DNA of 64,000 nucleotides from Poriferisodalis sp965226645. GTDB taxonomy: Bacteria; Actinomycetota; Acidimicrobiia; Acidimicrobiales; Poriferisodalaceae. How positions within the stretch are numbered: position 1 is the first letter of the stretch; each line of letters opens with the position of its first letter. The stretch covers positions 496,001 through 560,000 of the forward strand of contig CBDDDL010000004.1 in assembly GCA_965226645.1 (NCBI GenBank), given 5' to 3'. The notes beneath the pieces are model-generated. The model made no database searches. It saw nothing but the letters and a program-made list of their open reading frames with translations, and was not told where the DNA came from. This document shows positions 42,746 to 52,900 of this stretch, piece after piece. The position numbers and the translations under genes are program-made.

Positions 42746-44962
42746 TCACATGGCCAAGAAGGTGTCCGCACGCAGTCCGACTATATCGGATTCGGTAAGT
42801 GGGTTTTCTCTGAGTTCGAGGTAGTCAAGTTCAGTGAGGTCACTGACGTCGATCATCGTCAGGTCGTTATTCCGCAGTCCCAGCCTAATGATGTTCCCGA
42901 GGCCACTGACATTGACAAACGAAAGATTATTGTTCTCGAGGTACAGGGACTCGAGTTCAGTGAGGTCACTGGCATCGAAGGAACTCAGGTCATTGGAACC
43001 CAGCTTTAGGACCCTGAGATCAGTGAGGTCCTCAAGGCCTGAGACCTGAGTGAACACGTTGCAGCATAGGTTCAGTACTCGGAGTTTCGTGAGGCCGGTC
43101 AGGTCAATGGACGTCAGCTTGTTTACGGACAGGTCCAGGTCTGTAAGTGATGTGAGGCCGGTCAGATCAATGGATGTCAGAAGGTTCCAGTGCAGGTCCA
43201 GGCCTACCAGTGACGTGACGTCGGTCAGGTCAATGGACGTCAGCTTGTTTACGGACAGGTCCAGGTCTGTAAGTGATGTGAGGCCGGTCAGATCAATGGA
43301 TGTCAGAAGGTTGTGCGCCAGGGCGACGTCTGTAAGTGATGTGAGGCCGGTCAGGCTAGCGGACGCCAGGTAGTTGTACGACAGGTCCAAGGTGGTCAGT
43401 GATGTGAGATCGCTGAGACCGACGATACTGGTGAGCTCATTATGGAAAACGGTCAGGGATTCCAGTGATGTGAGGCCAGTGACATCGATGGACGCCAGCC
43501 TGTTATAAATCAGGTCCAGGCTGGTGAGTGATGTGAGAGTTGAGAGGCCTCTGATCTGCGTGAGGTCGTTGGAGTGCAGGTACAGTCTCTCCAGTGATGT
43601 GAGGCCAGCGACGTTGATGGACGCCAACTTGTTGCTTCTCAGGAGCAGGCTGGTGAGTGATACAAGGTCGGCGAGGCCGCTGATGCTGGTGAGCTTGTTA
43701 TAGCGCAGGTCCAAGCTTACAAGGTTGGAGAGGCCTGTTACATCTATAGCTTCGAGCTTGTTCTTATAGATTGCGAGTTCAGTAAGCGAAGTGAGTTTGT
43801 CGAGGCCGGTGATCTGTGTGAGCTGATTGCCGTCCAAGTTCAATCCGGTGAGATTTGACGCGTGTTCGAGGCCGGTGATGTCGATGGACGTCAACTGGCT
43901 GTAAGACAGATTCAAACTGATGAGGGCTTCCATATCGCCCAAAGTGATGCCGTCTCCGGGGCTCTTGCCGAGTGTCTGTTCAATCGCGGTACGCAGGTTG
44001 ATATCAGGTAGGTGACAGATCTGGACTACGTCAGTATCGTCTTGGAGATTCGGGCAGCTCTCTTGCTCGGATGTTTCGTACTCGTCTTCGGTCACTACGT
44101 ATTCGAGCGTTGCGGCGGGCAGGCCGATTGCATTTGTGAACGGCGACGAATTGCTGGCAGTTCCGTTGCGCAGTGCCTTGACTCGGTAGGCGTACTTCAC
44201 GCCTTCCTCGTTGGCAGATCGGTCGACATATGTGGTGTCGGCGGTGCCGGTGTCGGCGACCAGCGTCAGGAGCACTTTCTCACCCCGGTTCGTTCGCCGA
44301 CGCAGGATCTCGTAGCCGTCGACAGCGTCCGCGTCGCCCTCGGGCGCGTCCCATGTCAGCACCACCAAACCCGGGTTCGCCTGCGCGACGAGACCGGTCG
44401 GGCTCAGCTGCTGCAGGGTCCACTCGGGCTCGATGGTGTCGTCGCTCAGCTGCCCGGAACCTTCCTGCTGTTGAGAAAGCGAAACCTCTTGAAAGGTCTC
44501 AGGCGAAACCGCCGACGCCTGGTAGGTCAGCCGCGCCCTCATCGACCACGGCGCAGCCACACCTCCCCGCAACGCCACTACCCGATAGATGTACACCGTC
44601 GCGGATACGACCTCGGTGTCGAGATAAGCAGTCAGCGTCGACTCGGTGTCGGCCACTAGCTCGCTCAGACGAGACTCGCCCAGACTGGGGCTGCGGCGCA
44701 GGATCCTGTATCCCGTCACCTGCTCAGCGAGATCGACGGGTTCGTCCCACGACAGCTGGACGCCACCGCTCACCGACAGCGCCTCCAGACCACCAGCGCT
44801 CAAACCGCTCGCCTTCGCCGCCAGAGCAGAGGAATCCATGAGGAGCACGGTGCTGACCAGCACGAACGCTGCGGCCCCCCACCCCAACCTCCTAATCGGC
44901 CCCGATGCTCGAGGTGCAGGCGACCCACACAAGGGAGACCGTCGAGTCCAATTGCGCATCAT
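42746..44962 (-). CDS. Secreted protein with two FN3 domains and about 16 leucine-rich repeats
   Basis: 738 residues from the ATG at 44962 (a second ATG follows directly; the TTG at 45013 is less likely). Signal peptide (WGAAAFVLVSTVLLMDSSALA). Two FN3 domains follow (about 50-150 and 190-290), with GYRILRR and GYEILRR motifs as in the giant proteins. A DINLRTAIEQTLGKSPGD cap leads into LRRs of 21-23 residues with LTSLTSLDLSYN-L-SIDLTG consensus, ending directly at the stop with no C-terminal cap or anchor. This is the internalin-like type of LRR. It may bind host or neighbour proteins. Internal 22-residue units are almost identical, suggesting recent repeat expansion. Confidence 0.88.
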   Translation of the reverse strand: MMRNWTRRSPLCGSPAPRASGPIRRLGWGAAAFVLVSTVLLMDSSALAAKASGLSAGGLEALSVSGGVQLSWDEPVDLAEQVTGYRILRRSPSLGESRLSELVADTESTLTAYLDTEVVSATVYIYRVVALRGGVAAPWSMRARLTYQASAVSPETFQEVSLSQQQEGSGQLSDDTIEPEWTLQQLSPTGLVAQANPGLVVLTWDAPEGDADAVDGYEILRRRTNRGEKVLLTLVADTGTADTTYVDRSANEEGVKYAYRVKALRNGTASNSSPFTNAIGLPAATLEYVVTEDEYETSEQESCPNLQDDTDVVQICHLPDINLRTAIEQTLGKSPGDGITLGDMEALISLNLSYSQLTSIDITGLEHASNLTGLNLDGNQLTQITGLDKLTSLTELAIYKNKLEAIDVTGLSNLVSLDLRYNKLTSISGLADLVSLTSLLLRSNKLASINVAGLTSLERLYLHSNDLTQIRGLSTLTSLTSLDLIYNRLASIDVTGLTSLESLTVFHNELTSIVGLSDLTSLTTLDLSYNYLASASLTGLTSLTDVALAHNLLTSIDLTGLTSLTDLDLSVNKLTSIDLTDVTSLVGLDLHWNLLTSIDLTGLTSLTDLDLSVNKLTSIDLTGLTKLRVLNLCCNVFTQVSGLEDLTDLRVLKLGSNDLSSFDASDLTELESLYLENNNLSFVNVSGLGNIIRLGLRNNDLTMIDVSDLTELDYLELRENPLTESDIVGLRADTFLAM

Positions 44963-45304
44963 AGGGAATCCAATCTGAACAGCCTGACGGCTATCTGTGA
45001 TGGTTCTGAGCAATTGCCCGCTTGGGGAGTTTTGATTGCGCAGCGCGGGCGGGGTGTGCCCATGGTTTGTGGTGATAGTTGTCGCGATGATAGGCGCTGC
45101 GATCGAGTCGGGCTAGGCCGCCTCGTTTGGCCTAGGAGGGTGGTCGGAAAGTCCGGTTGTGGGTCCTCGTGTTGGGGGGTGCGATCGCGGATGATGGTGG
45201 GGTGCGCGGTTCGGCTGATGATCAGGGTTCGATTTTCGATGTCGGGGTGATGGTTGGCGAGGTGGTCGCGGTGGTGGACTGGGGCGGTGGCGCACCGCGC
45301 CGGG
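44963..45304. other. Gene-poor stretch with one hairpin
   Basis: No gene is supported here. A 7-bp perfect stem (CTAGGCC at 45113-45119, GGCCTAG at 45129-45135) with a 9-nt loop lies in it. It could be a terminator or an IS end. The left part should hold the LRR gene's promoter. Confidence 0.5.
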
Positions 45305-45473
45305 GCGGGTCGTCTCGGTGGTGGATCCCGAGTCGCGGCATGTCCACAAGTCGCGCAGCGTTTATCGGGACGGCTGCAAGGCCCACATCGCGGCCGAGCC
45401 CGACACAGGGCTGATCACCGCGGTCGATGGCGGCTACAGCGTCGACGACTTCGACCCCGAGATTTCAATCTGA
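45305..45473 (+). pseudogene. IS1182-like transposase fragment with internal deletion
   Basis: The frame reads VVDPESRHVHKSRSVYRDG, CKAHIAAEPDTGLITAV, then DGGYSVDDFDPE and a stop. Alignment by eye with the remnant at 30751 shows AEPDTGLITA, then a jump of about 50 residues to the GGxSxDDFD segment. It comes from a relative of that element and supplies part of the half missing there. Confidence 0.75.
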
Positions 45474-45508
45474 TGACACCGGATATCGTTCGCCGATGAC
45501 GAAATAAC

Positions 45509-46854
45509 GGGCCCTTCGTCTTTTGTTGGGATGAGGTTGGGTTGAGGGTCCGTTTGTAGGGGTCGAGGCCGTGGGGGGATCGGTGTTTGGAGACGCCGAA
45601 CCCTGGAGGGCCTCGATGGCGAGTGATGTTATGTCGGTGCGGCTGTGGCTGTGGCGCATCAAAGTGGAGGGGGTCGTCGTCGACGCGCCGGAGGAGCTGG
45701 TGGTGCGGGTGTGCTCGACGGTGCGCCGCCCCAGATGCCCCGATTGCGGGGTCCCGAGCGGGAAGGTTCATGACCGCCGTGACAACAAGATCCGCGACTT
45801 GGAGGTGTCGGGGCGGCCGGTGACGCTGATCTGGGAGCGGCGGCGGCTGGTGTGCGAGCCGTGCGGCAGCCGTTTCAGTGAGGGCCATCAGGGGTTCGAG
45901 GGCCGCGTCACGGCGCGTCTGGCGCGCCGGCTGGTCAAAGACGCCCGTGCGATGACGGTCAACGCGGCAGCCAAACGCCACCAGGTGAGCTGGAAGCTGG
46001 TGAACTCGCTGGTGGTCGCATGGGCGGGGCTGGTCGGCGAGCACCGCCGCCGCCAAAGATGCCGGGTGCTGGGGGTGGAGGGGACCTCGATCCGCAAGCG
46101 GCACCGCTACGTGACGGTGATCGTCAACGGCGACACCGGCGAGGTGCTCGCCATGGTGCCCCACCGCGACGCCCAGGCGCTCAGCGCGTTCCTGGCCGCC
46201 CAAGGGCCCCGATGGTGCAAAGCCGTGAAGGTCGTCGTCTCCGACGGCTCGGCGGCGTACAAAGCAGCGATCGACGCGCGGCTCGGCCACGCCCGCCACG
46301 TCCTGGACCGGTACCGGGTCATCAGATGGTTCCAAGCAGGGCTCACCGCGGTCCGCCGAGACGTCCAGCGCCGCCCCGAAGGCTCCAAGCCCGCTTTCGA
46401 CCGCGACGTGTTCCGGGCGAGATTCCTGCTGATGCGCAGACCCGACAAGCTCGACGCCGCCGACCAGGCCCGTGACGTCCTGTTCGCCGCCCATCCACGG
46501 CTCAACCCAGCCTGGGACGCGCTCGGCGAGCTGCACGGCCTCTATCTCGCCGACGACCACAAAGGCGCGATGGCAGCGCTCGACCGCTTCGCCGACATCT
46601 ACGCCACCGGCCAGATCCCCGAGTTCAGCGACACCGTCGACGCCTTCTTGGCCTGGCATGCCCAGATCCTCGACTGGCACCGAACGGGGCGGCCCAGCAA
46701 CGGCCGAATCGAAGGAACCAACAACCTGCTCCAAGTCCTGCGACGCCGAGCCCACGGCTTCACCAACTACGCCAACTTCGAAGCCCGCGGACTCCTCCTA
46801 ACATGAACCCCGCCGAACCCAGCAGCCCGAATCCCAACAAAAGACGAAGGCTCT
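45509..46854 (+). mobile_element. ISL3-family insertion sequence
   Basis: Inverted repeats with the core ccttcgtcttttgttgggat lie at 45509-45532 and, reversed, at 46831-46854. They enclose one transposase gene. The element sits directly against the IS1182 fragment. I could not identify a clear 8-bp target duplication (left flank gaaataac, right flank acttgttc). Confidence 0.82.
45616..46806 (+). CDS. ISL3-family (IS204/IS1001/IS1165) transposase
   Basis: 396 residues from the ATG at 45616, which has a GGAGGG site; the frame is open to 45571. The N-terminal zinc finger is CPDCGVPSGKVHDRR...CEPCGSRF. It is followed by an HTH region and the DDE domain: VLGVEGTSIRKRHRYVTVIV (the first acidic residue is Glu here, where Asp is usual: GVEGTSIRK), VVVSDGSAAYKAAID (Asp), and NGRIEGTNNLLQVLRRRAHG (Glu). 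Complete length for the family. Whether GVEG rather than GVDE-like spelling affects activity is unknown. Confidence 0.9.
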   Translation: MASDVMSVRLWLWRIKVEGVVVDAPEELVVRVCSTVRRPRCPDCGVPSGKVHDRRDNKIRDLEVSGRPVTLIWERRRLVCEPCGSRFSEGHQGFEGRVTARLARRLVKDARAMTVNAAAKRHQVSWKLVNSLVVAWAGLVGEHRRRQRCRVLGVEGTSIRKRHRYVTVIVNGDTGEVLAMVPHRDAQALSAFLAAQGPRWCKAVKVVVSDGSAAYKAAIDARLGHARHVLDRYRVIRWFQAGLTAVRRDVQRRPEGSKPAFDRDVFRARFLLMRRPDKLDAADQARDVLFAAHPRLNPAWDALGELHGLYLADDHKGAMAALDRFADIYATGQIPEFSDTVDAFLAWHAQILDWHRTGRPSNGRIEGTNNLLQVLRRRAHGFTNYANFEARGLLLT

Positions 46855-46914
46855 ACTTGTTCAACAAGTTGACTGGCCTTGCCTGACGACGGAGCGCCAA
46901 GAGCCGTATTGCAT

Positions 46915-49900
46915 TCAGGGGTTGCCGAGAATACGGCGGGCTACGAATGCAGCGGTCTGGGTTCGTGTTGACCCGCTGTAGCGCGGTGCGGCGGCGTCGG
47001 GCACCACCGAGCGGGCGCGATTCTTGGCATCATCGGTGATTGCCGCGGGCCCTCCGATGAAAACGATCCGTGCCGGCTGGTATTCGTGCAGCACTGCTTC
47101 CGCCTCCGGTGAGAGTCGACCCGCCTCGGTGTAGAGCACCGTCGAGCCTGTGGTTCGGGCGGACAAAGCGGCGGCCAGTCCGATGTCAGGCGGGCTCCAG
47201 CCGTTGGCAACGATGATCGTGAGGTTGTCGAACACGCCCGATTCGGGCGATCCCAGGAAACGACGCGACACCCCGGCGGCGGTACCTGTACGGGTGGGCC
47301 CGCTGATGCGCTCAACAAATGCGCCTGGCACGACGCTGCCGATCATTGCCTCCACTTCAGCGGAAACGACGGTTTCTCCGCCCACGATGATGACTCGACT
47401 AGGGCGGAAAGTGTCCAGCAGATGGACCGTTGGCTCAGGCAGCTTGCGCTGTTGGGTGTACACCACGGCCGAGCTCGGCGTTCGGGCCGCGAGTGCCGCA
47501 GCCACGCCGATGTCGGGAGGACTCCACCCGTTGGCCAGGATGACGGTTGTGCCGCCCGGGCTAGCCCTCGATGTATTCAAGATCGTTCGAGCCACTTCTG
47601 CGGCGGTGTCGACACGCGTCGCTCCGGTGATCCGGCTCACCTGTTCAACTTCGGAGGCACGCCGTATCGCGGTCAGCGTCTCGGCGGAAACCGCTGCTTC
47701 CCCGCCGACGACCACTACCGCCGCCGGCAAGTAGTCGGTCAGCAAGTCTCTTGCCGCTGCAGACAGTCGATCTCCGGACGTGTAGATCACCGCAGAGTCG
47801 GCAGTTCGGGCTGCAAGTGCTGCTGCCGCACCGATGTCGGAAGGACTCCAGCCATTGGCCACGATCAGGGTGGCCGTACTCTCGGAGAATCCCCCTCCCC
47901 CGCCGGTTCCTCCCCCGCCGGTTCCTCCCCCGCCCCCGTTTCCGCCGTCCGAGACCGGCCGGGTGACCAATGGGTCCGTCATTCCGGTGTCGGGATCGGC
48001 TGGCTTGCGAACTGGATCTTCGGAGTCCGCATTTGCCGTCTGCAGTGGACCGTGGACATCGGTGTACGTCGCGGTTGCTCTCAAATGGAGACCCTCGTCG
48101 TCATCGGCAGGCGTGTAGTGCGACGACGTCGCTCTGTCGATGTCGGTCCAATCGACACCGTCCTCCGATGTGCTCCATTGCCACGAGACAGCCGATACCG
48201 AGCCGTCAGGGTCTGCGAGAACTGCACTGATCGATACACCGATCACTGGTTCGTTCGTCGAAAGAGTTACCGTGCCCAGATCGACCTCGTTTGTGATGCG
48301 GATCGTCACGTCCTGAGTCGTGACGTTGCGCCCGTCGTTCGCAACGAGTTCAAATTCAAATCGATTGGGGACGGTCGAGCCAGTGGGACGCTCGTAATCG
48401 GGTGCCTGAACAAAAACTAAAGTGCCGTCATCGTGGAGGATCAGCGCGTCGCTGTCATCGCCTTCGAGCGTGGTGATGACATGACCTCCTTCAGGGTCGG
48501 TCGCCCGGTACACGCCAACGGCGATCGTGTTCTCGGGGACGTCAACTGCAAAGCCGCCGCTGATAACCGGTGCCTCATCGACAGGGACAACGCTGACTCT
48601 TACCGTCCGATATGTCTCGAGATTGCCGTCTGAAGCGATCACCGTCACCACGTAGAGGTTGTCCTTTTCGTGATCCGCGGGGTTCTCGTAGTCGGGCACG
48701 TTGAGAAAGCGAAGCGCACCGTCGGCGATCTCGAATGCGTCGGCGTCTGTTCCCCCGCTACTCCAGCTCACCGCAGCGCGTTCGGGGTCATCGGCGGTGA
48801 AGCGAGCGACCAGACGGCTGCTTGCTTCCGCCACGTTGGCAAACTTGGGACCTCGTAATGTTGGAGGTTCGTCCACGTTGACCACGAAGACGGTCACTTG
48901 GATCTGGTCCCAGTCGCCCGAAGGATCCTCCGCTCGCACCTTGAACGTGTACGACGGTTCGTACTCGTAGTCGAGGGATACGAGAGAGCTCAGCTGGCCT
49001 GAGGAACTGTCGATGTGGAATACATCGGTATCGGCTTGGACCAGGGAGTAGGTCAACCGGTCATTGTCGACTGCGTTGAAGGGAGCGCCCACGTAGCCCG
49101 GAGCAGCGTTCTCCGTCACCTCTCGGGTCCCCAGCTCGGACGCGAGAAAAACGGGTGCCTGATTCGTCGGCGGCGCGGCTTGAACCGCCTCGGTTGGCTC
49201 AGAGTCGGCGGATTTGTTGCCGCCATGCCCATCCCGGTACGACGCTGTTGCCCTCAGTCTGTATCCGACATCTAAGCCCTTCGGGGTATATGTGTGGGCG
49301 TTTGCGTCGGTGACGCCGGTCCACGTCGGCGTACTCGTCGAGCTCCGTTCCCATGACCATGTCACGCTGGTCGCGGATATGCCGTCGGGGTCCCTCAGCG
49401 AGGCCGACAGTCCAGCGTCGGTCTGCGGATGCTTCGACGACAGCGTCAGTGTCCCGGGCTCATCGACATTTTCGATGCTCACAGTCACATGAGCTGTGGT
49501 GGTGTTGAAGCCGTCCGACGCGTTCATCTCCACTTGGTAGTCGTTGTCTCCGTTGGTGTCCCCGGGTGATTCGTAGTCGGGCGTTCTGGTGAAGGTCAAA
49601 TCGCCATCTGCTGACAGCTCAAATGAATCCTCGTCGATTCCCCCGAGCGACCAGGACACGGAGATGTCTTCGGGGTCCTCTGCGCTGTAGGTAGCGACGG
49701 TCCCGGTGCGGCCCTCTTCGAACTTTGGGCTCGTGTCGCCATCGATGACGGGTGGGTCGTCAGCGTTTGTGACGATCACCGTTATGGGGCGAGTATAGGT
49801 AAATTCGCCGTCGCCAAGCGAGATCGCAAAATCGTAGAAGTTGTCGCCACCGACGATGCTGTTACCGTCGAGGTCACTGGGCTTCTCGTAGTCAGGCGGT

Positions 49901-52900
49901 GATCGGAACATCAGGATATTGAACTGAGAAATCTTGAACGATCCTGCATCAGTTCCCGACAACGACCAGATCGGTTCGGTGCCTTCAGGATCCCCGGGGT
50001 ACAGCTGACGAACGAAGGTCACGTTCTCTGACACGCTCACCATAGACGTGATCCAGAAGCTTGGGGGTTCATTCACGTTCGCGACGTCGATCGAAACGTC
50101 GAGGCCCTTCTCGTGGAGACCGTCGGAAACCGAAACACGCGCCACATACTTGTTATCGCGATCTGAGTCCCGAGGGAATTCGAAGTCGGTTAGATATTTG
50201 AACGTCAACGCACCGCCAGCTCCGATGTTGAAAACGCCCGCATCGGCACCTGACAGTTCCCAGCTCAAATGACGATTTTCCGGATCTATCGCAACGAATT
50301 CGGTACCGCGTCGGTCTCCCTCGCCCTCGTCGCGTAGGACCATTGTCAGCCCGCTCAGCGTCGGTGCCTCGTCCACATCCGAGATCACAACCGTGACCGG
50401 TATCGAAGCGTCAATCAAGGTATCTGCGTTTCCGTCGGCATCCTTGCCATCAGTGACCGAGACCGTGAGCGAGTAGCGCCGCGGATCCTCGTAATCGTGC
50501 ACGTTGATGGTTCGGATCTGGCCCGTCGTGGCCACGATGTCGAACAATCCGGCGTCATCGCCACCGAGCGAATACGCCAAGCTGTCTCTATCGATGTCGA
50601 CTGCCGTCACCGGGGCTCCGACACTCGTTCCGGCCGGAGAGTTCTCTGCGACGCTTCGGCGAATAGTCGCGTCGGAGCCGAAGCTTGCGGGATGGTTCGT
50701 CGGCTCAGACAAGCCAACTGAACCATCTATTTCCCGATGAGCAAGCTTGTCTACGCCGTGCCCGTCGTCGTAGGAAGCGCTCACACGCAGATAGCGGCCG
50801 TCATCGGCGGCGACCGGCCGGTACGAAGCGGTCGTGGCGCCTGCTATCTCACTCCAGACAGAGCCGTCAGCCGAATTCTGCCAACTCCAGGCGAGATCTC
50901 GAACATCGCCGTCGGGATCTGTCAGAGTTGTTGTGATCGTCTCGCCCACCAACGGCTGTAGCGACGTGAGCGTGATCGTCGGGAGCTCATCGACATTCGT
51001 CACAACAACTGTCACGTTCAAGCTGCTACTCGACGCGTCGTCATGTGCGTGCACCTTGACGTCGTATCGATTGTCCCCAGCAATGCTGTCGCCGTGTCCC
51101 GGCACCGACGCCCGGTCCTCGGGCGCCTCGAAATCCGGCGGTTCAACGAATCTCAAGCTTCCTCCGACAATGGAGAACAGGGCCGCGTCGGTACCCGTCA
51201 GACTCCAGCGGATGTGGTCTCCTTCGGGATCGGTCGCGATGAATTGGGCAGTGTCTGCCGTGTCGTGCTCGTCATGGGGAGCTGAAGGGCGGCCGTTCAG
51301 CTCGGGCGCCTCATTTCTGTCTTTAACGTCAACCTGCATATGGAGCACGACGGTGTTGACAGGATCTGAGACCTCGAGAGTGACTTGGTAGACGTTGTCT
51401 TTGTTCAAATCGTCGGGACTCTCAAAATCGGGAGGGTCTACAAATCGCAGGAGCACGTGACGAGTATCCGGATCCAACCAGAACAACCAAAGGAAAACAT
51501 AAGCGGGTGCGGTTTCCTCGAGGACAAAAAATTCCGCATCCGGACCTGACAGAGACCACGTCAAATCATCGATTTCTGGATCTGTTGCTATATAGCGGCC
51601 AACTGAATCGTCGTCGTTCTCGTAATAGCTTCTAGCCGAATCCCCCGCGAGCGCCGGCCGTTCATTGACATCAATCACATTGACGCTCGCTTGCAGCCGA
51701 TCGCTGTGTCCCGCTTCGTCAACTACATTGATCTGGAACGAATGCCTGTGTTGTGTTTCATAATCAATGAGTTGGTTTGTGCGCAACTGACCTTGAGCGT
51801 CGATTTCGAACGCAGTGGCATCGACGCCGCTGAGTGCGAACGCCAGATGACTACTGTCGTCGTTGCTCACCAATAAGGGTTCGCCAATTTCTGTACCAAG
51901 CGGGGAGTTCTCAGTAATGGCTCGCAAGCCGTTCTCAGCCGCGGCGAAATGCGGTACTGCGTTTGATTCTCCGACCTGCCCTCGCAGTGATTGCGACCAT
52001 GCACCCGCGCCTTGATCGTTGACTGCTCGGACCTCAACATCGTGGGAAATGCCCGGAGCCAGTCCAGTGATGGTGTACGAGAACGTAGCTGGCGTCGTGG
52101 CGCTATTGATCAACCACCACGCCGTGTCGTCTGCCTTGTCGACGGAATCGCTTTTGATATATCGCAGGTCGTAGCTCGTGACGGATGTACGCCCTGCGCT
52201 GCGGGGCGGTTCCCAGGTAACTGTGAGTGGATCACTCTCGCCATCGATCTCGGTGATGGACGGTGGGCCCGGCACTTGTCGGTGGCCGTATACCGTTATG
52301 GACCACGACTGTAAACGAGATGCGCCGCCTCCTGATTCCCGATCGATCACTCGAAACGTCCAGCGGCCGCTGGGATCTTCGCCGAGATGACGCGCAGAGC
52401 CCAGGCGATAGGCGCCGTCTGCGGCATGCAGCGCCGCCGGATACCCTCGTCCTACGTCGGCCATCAGAAGCTCAGATACAGCGCCCGTGGGCGAAACCAG
52501 CTCAAGGTCCAGGCTTCTGAGGTTCGGAGCGTCCATGACGACGTTGACTTCGACGAACTCCGCGAATTCCACTTCCTTTCCCAGTACGATGCTCTGTTCC
52601 GCAGTCTCGCCGTCCCGTATAAACATCACATCACTTGCAGATTCGCCTGACTCCTTGGCAAGCTCCGGAACGGCAATCCAATTCTGCGCCAGCTTTACCG
52701 CTGCGTCTGCGTCTACAACGCCGAACCCGTACATATGGTTGAAGCTGTATTCGTCGGCGGACGTCTCGTACTTGACTGCTCCGGACAACCACCCCGCATT
52801 GTTTTCATCGTTCTTGCGTGCAGATCCCGCCAAAATGAGCTTCACGTCACGCCAGGTCAGGAGCGGGTTTACGCTGCGGATCAGTGCTATTACGCCCGAT

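Noticed and set aside
42800..44000. Regular 60-70 bp repeats resembling a CRISPR or clustered repeat array
   Set aside because: They are the DNA of leucine-rich repeats in one open frame; spacing follows 22-23 codons.
45415..46755. Minus-strand ORF of 446 residues over the ISL3 element
   Set aside because: Antisense to a recognisable transposase; no family motifs.
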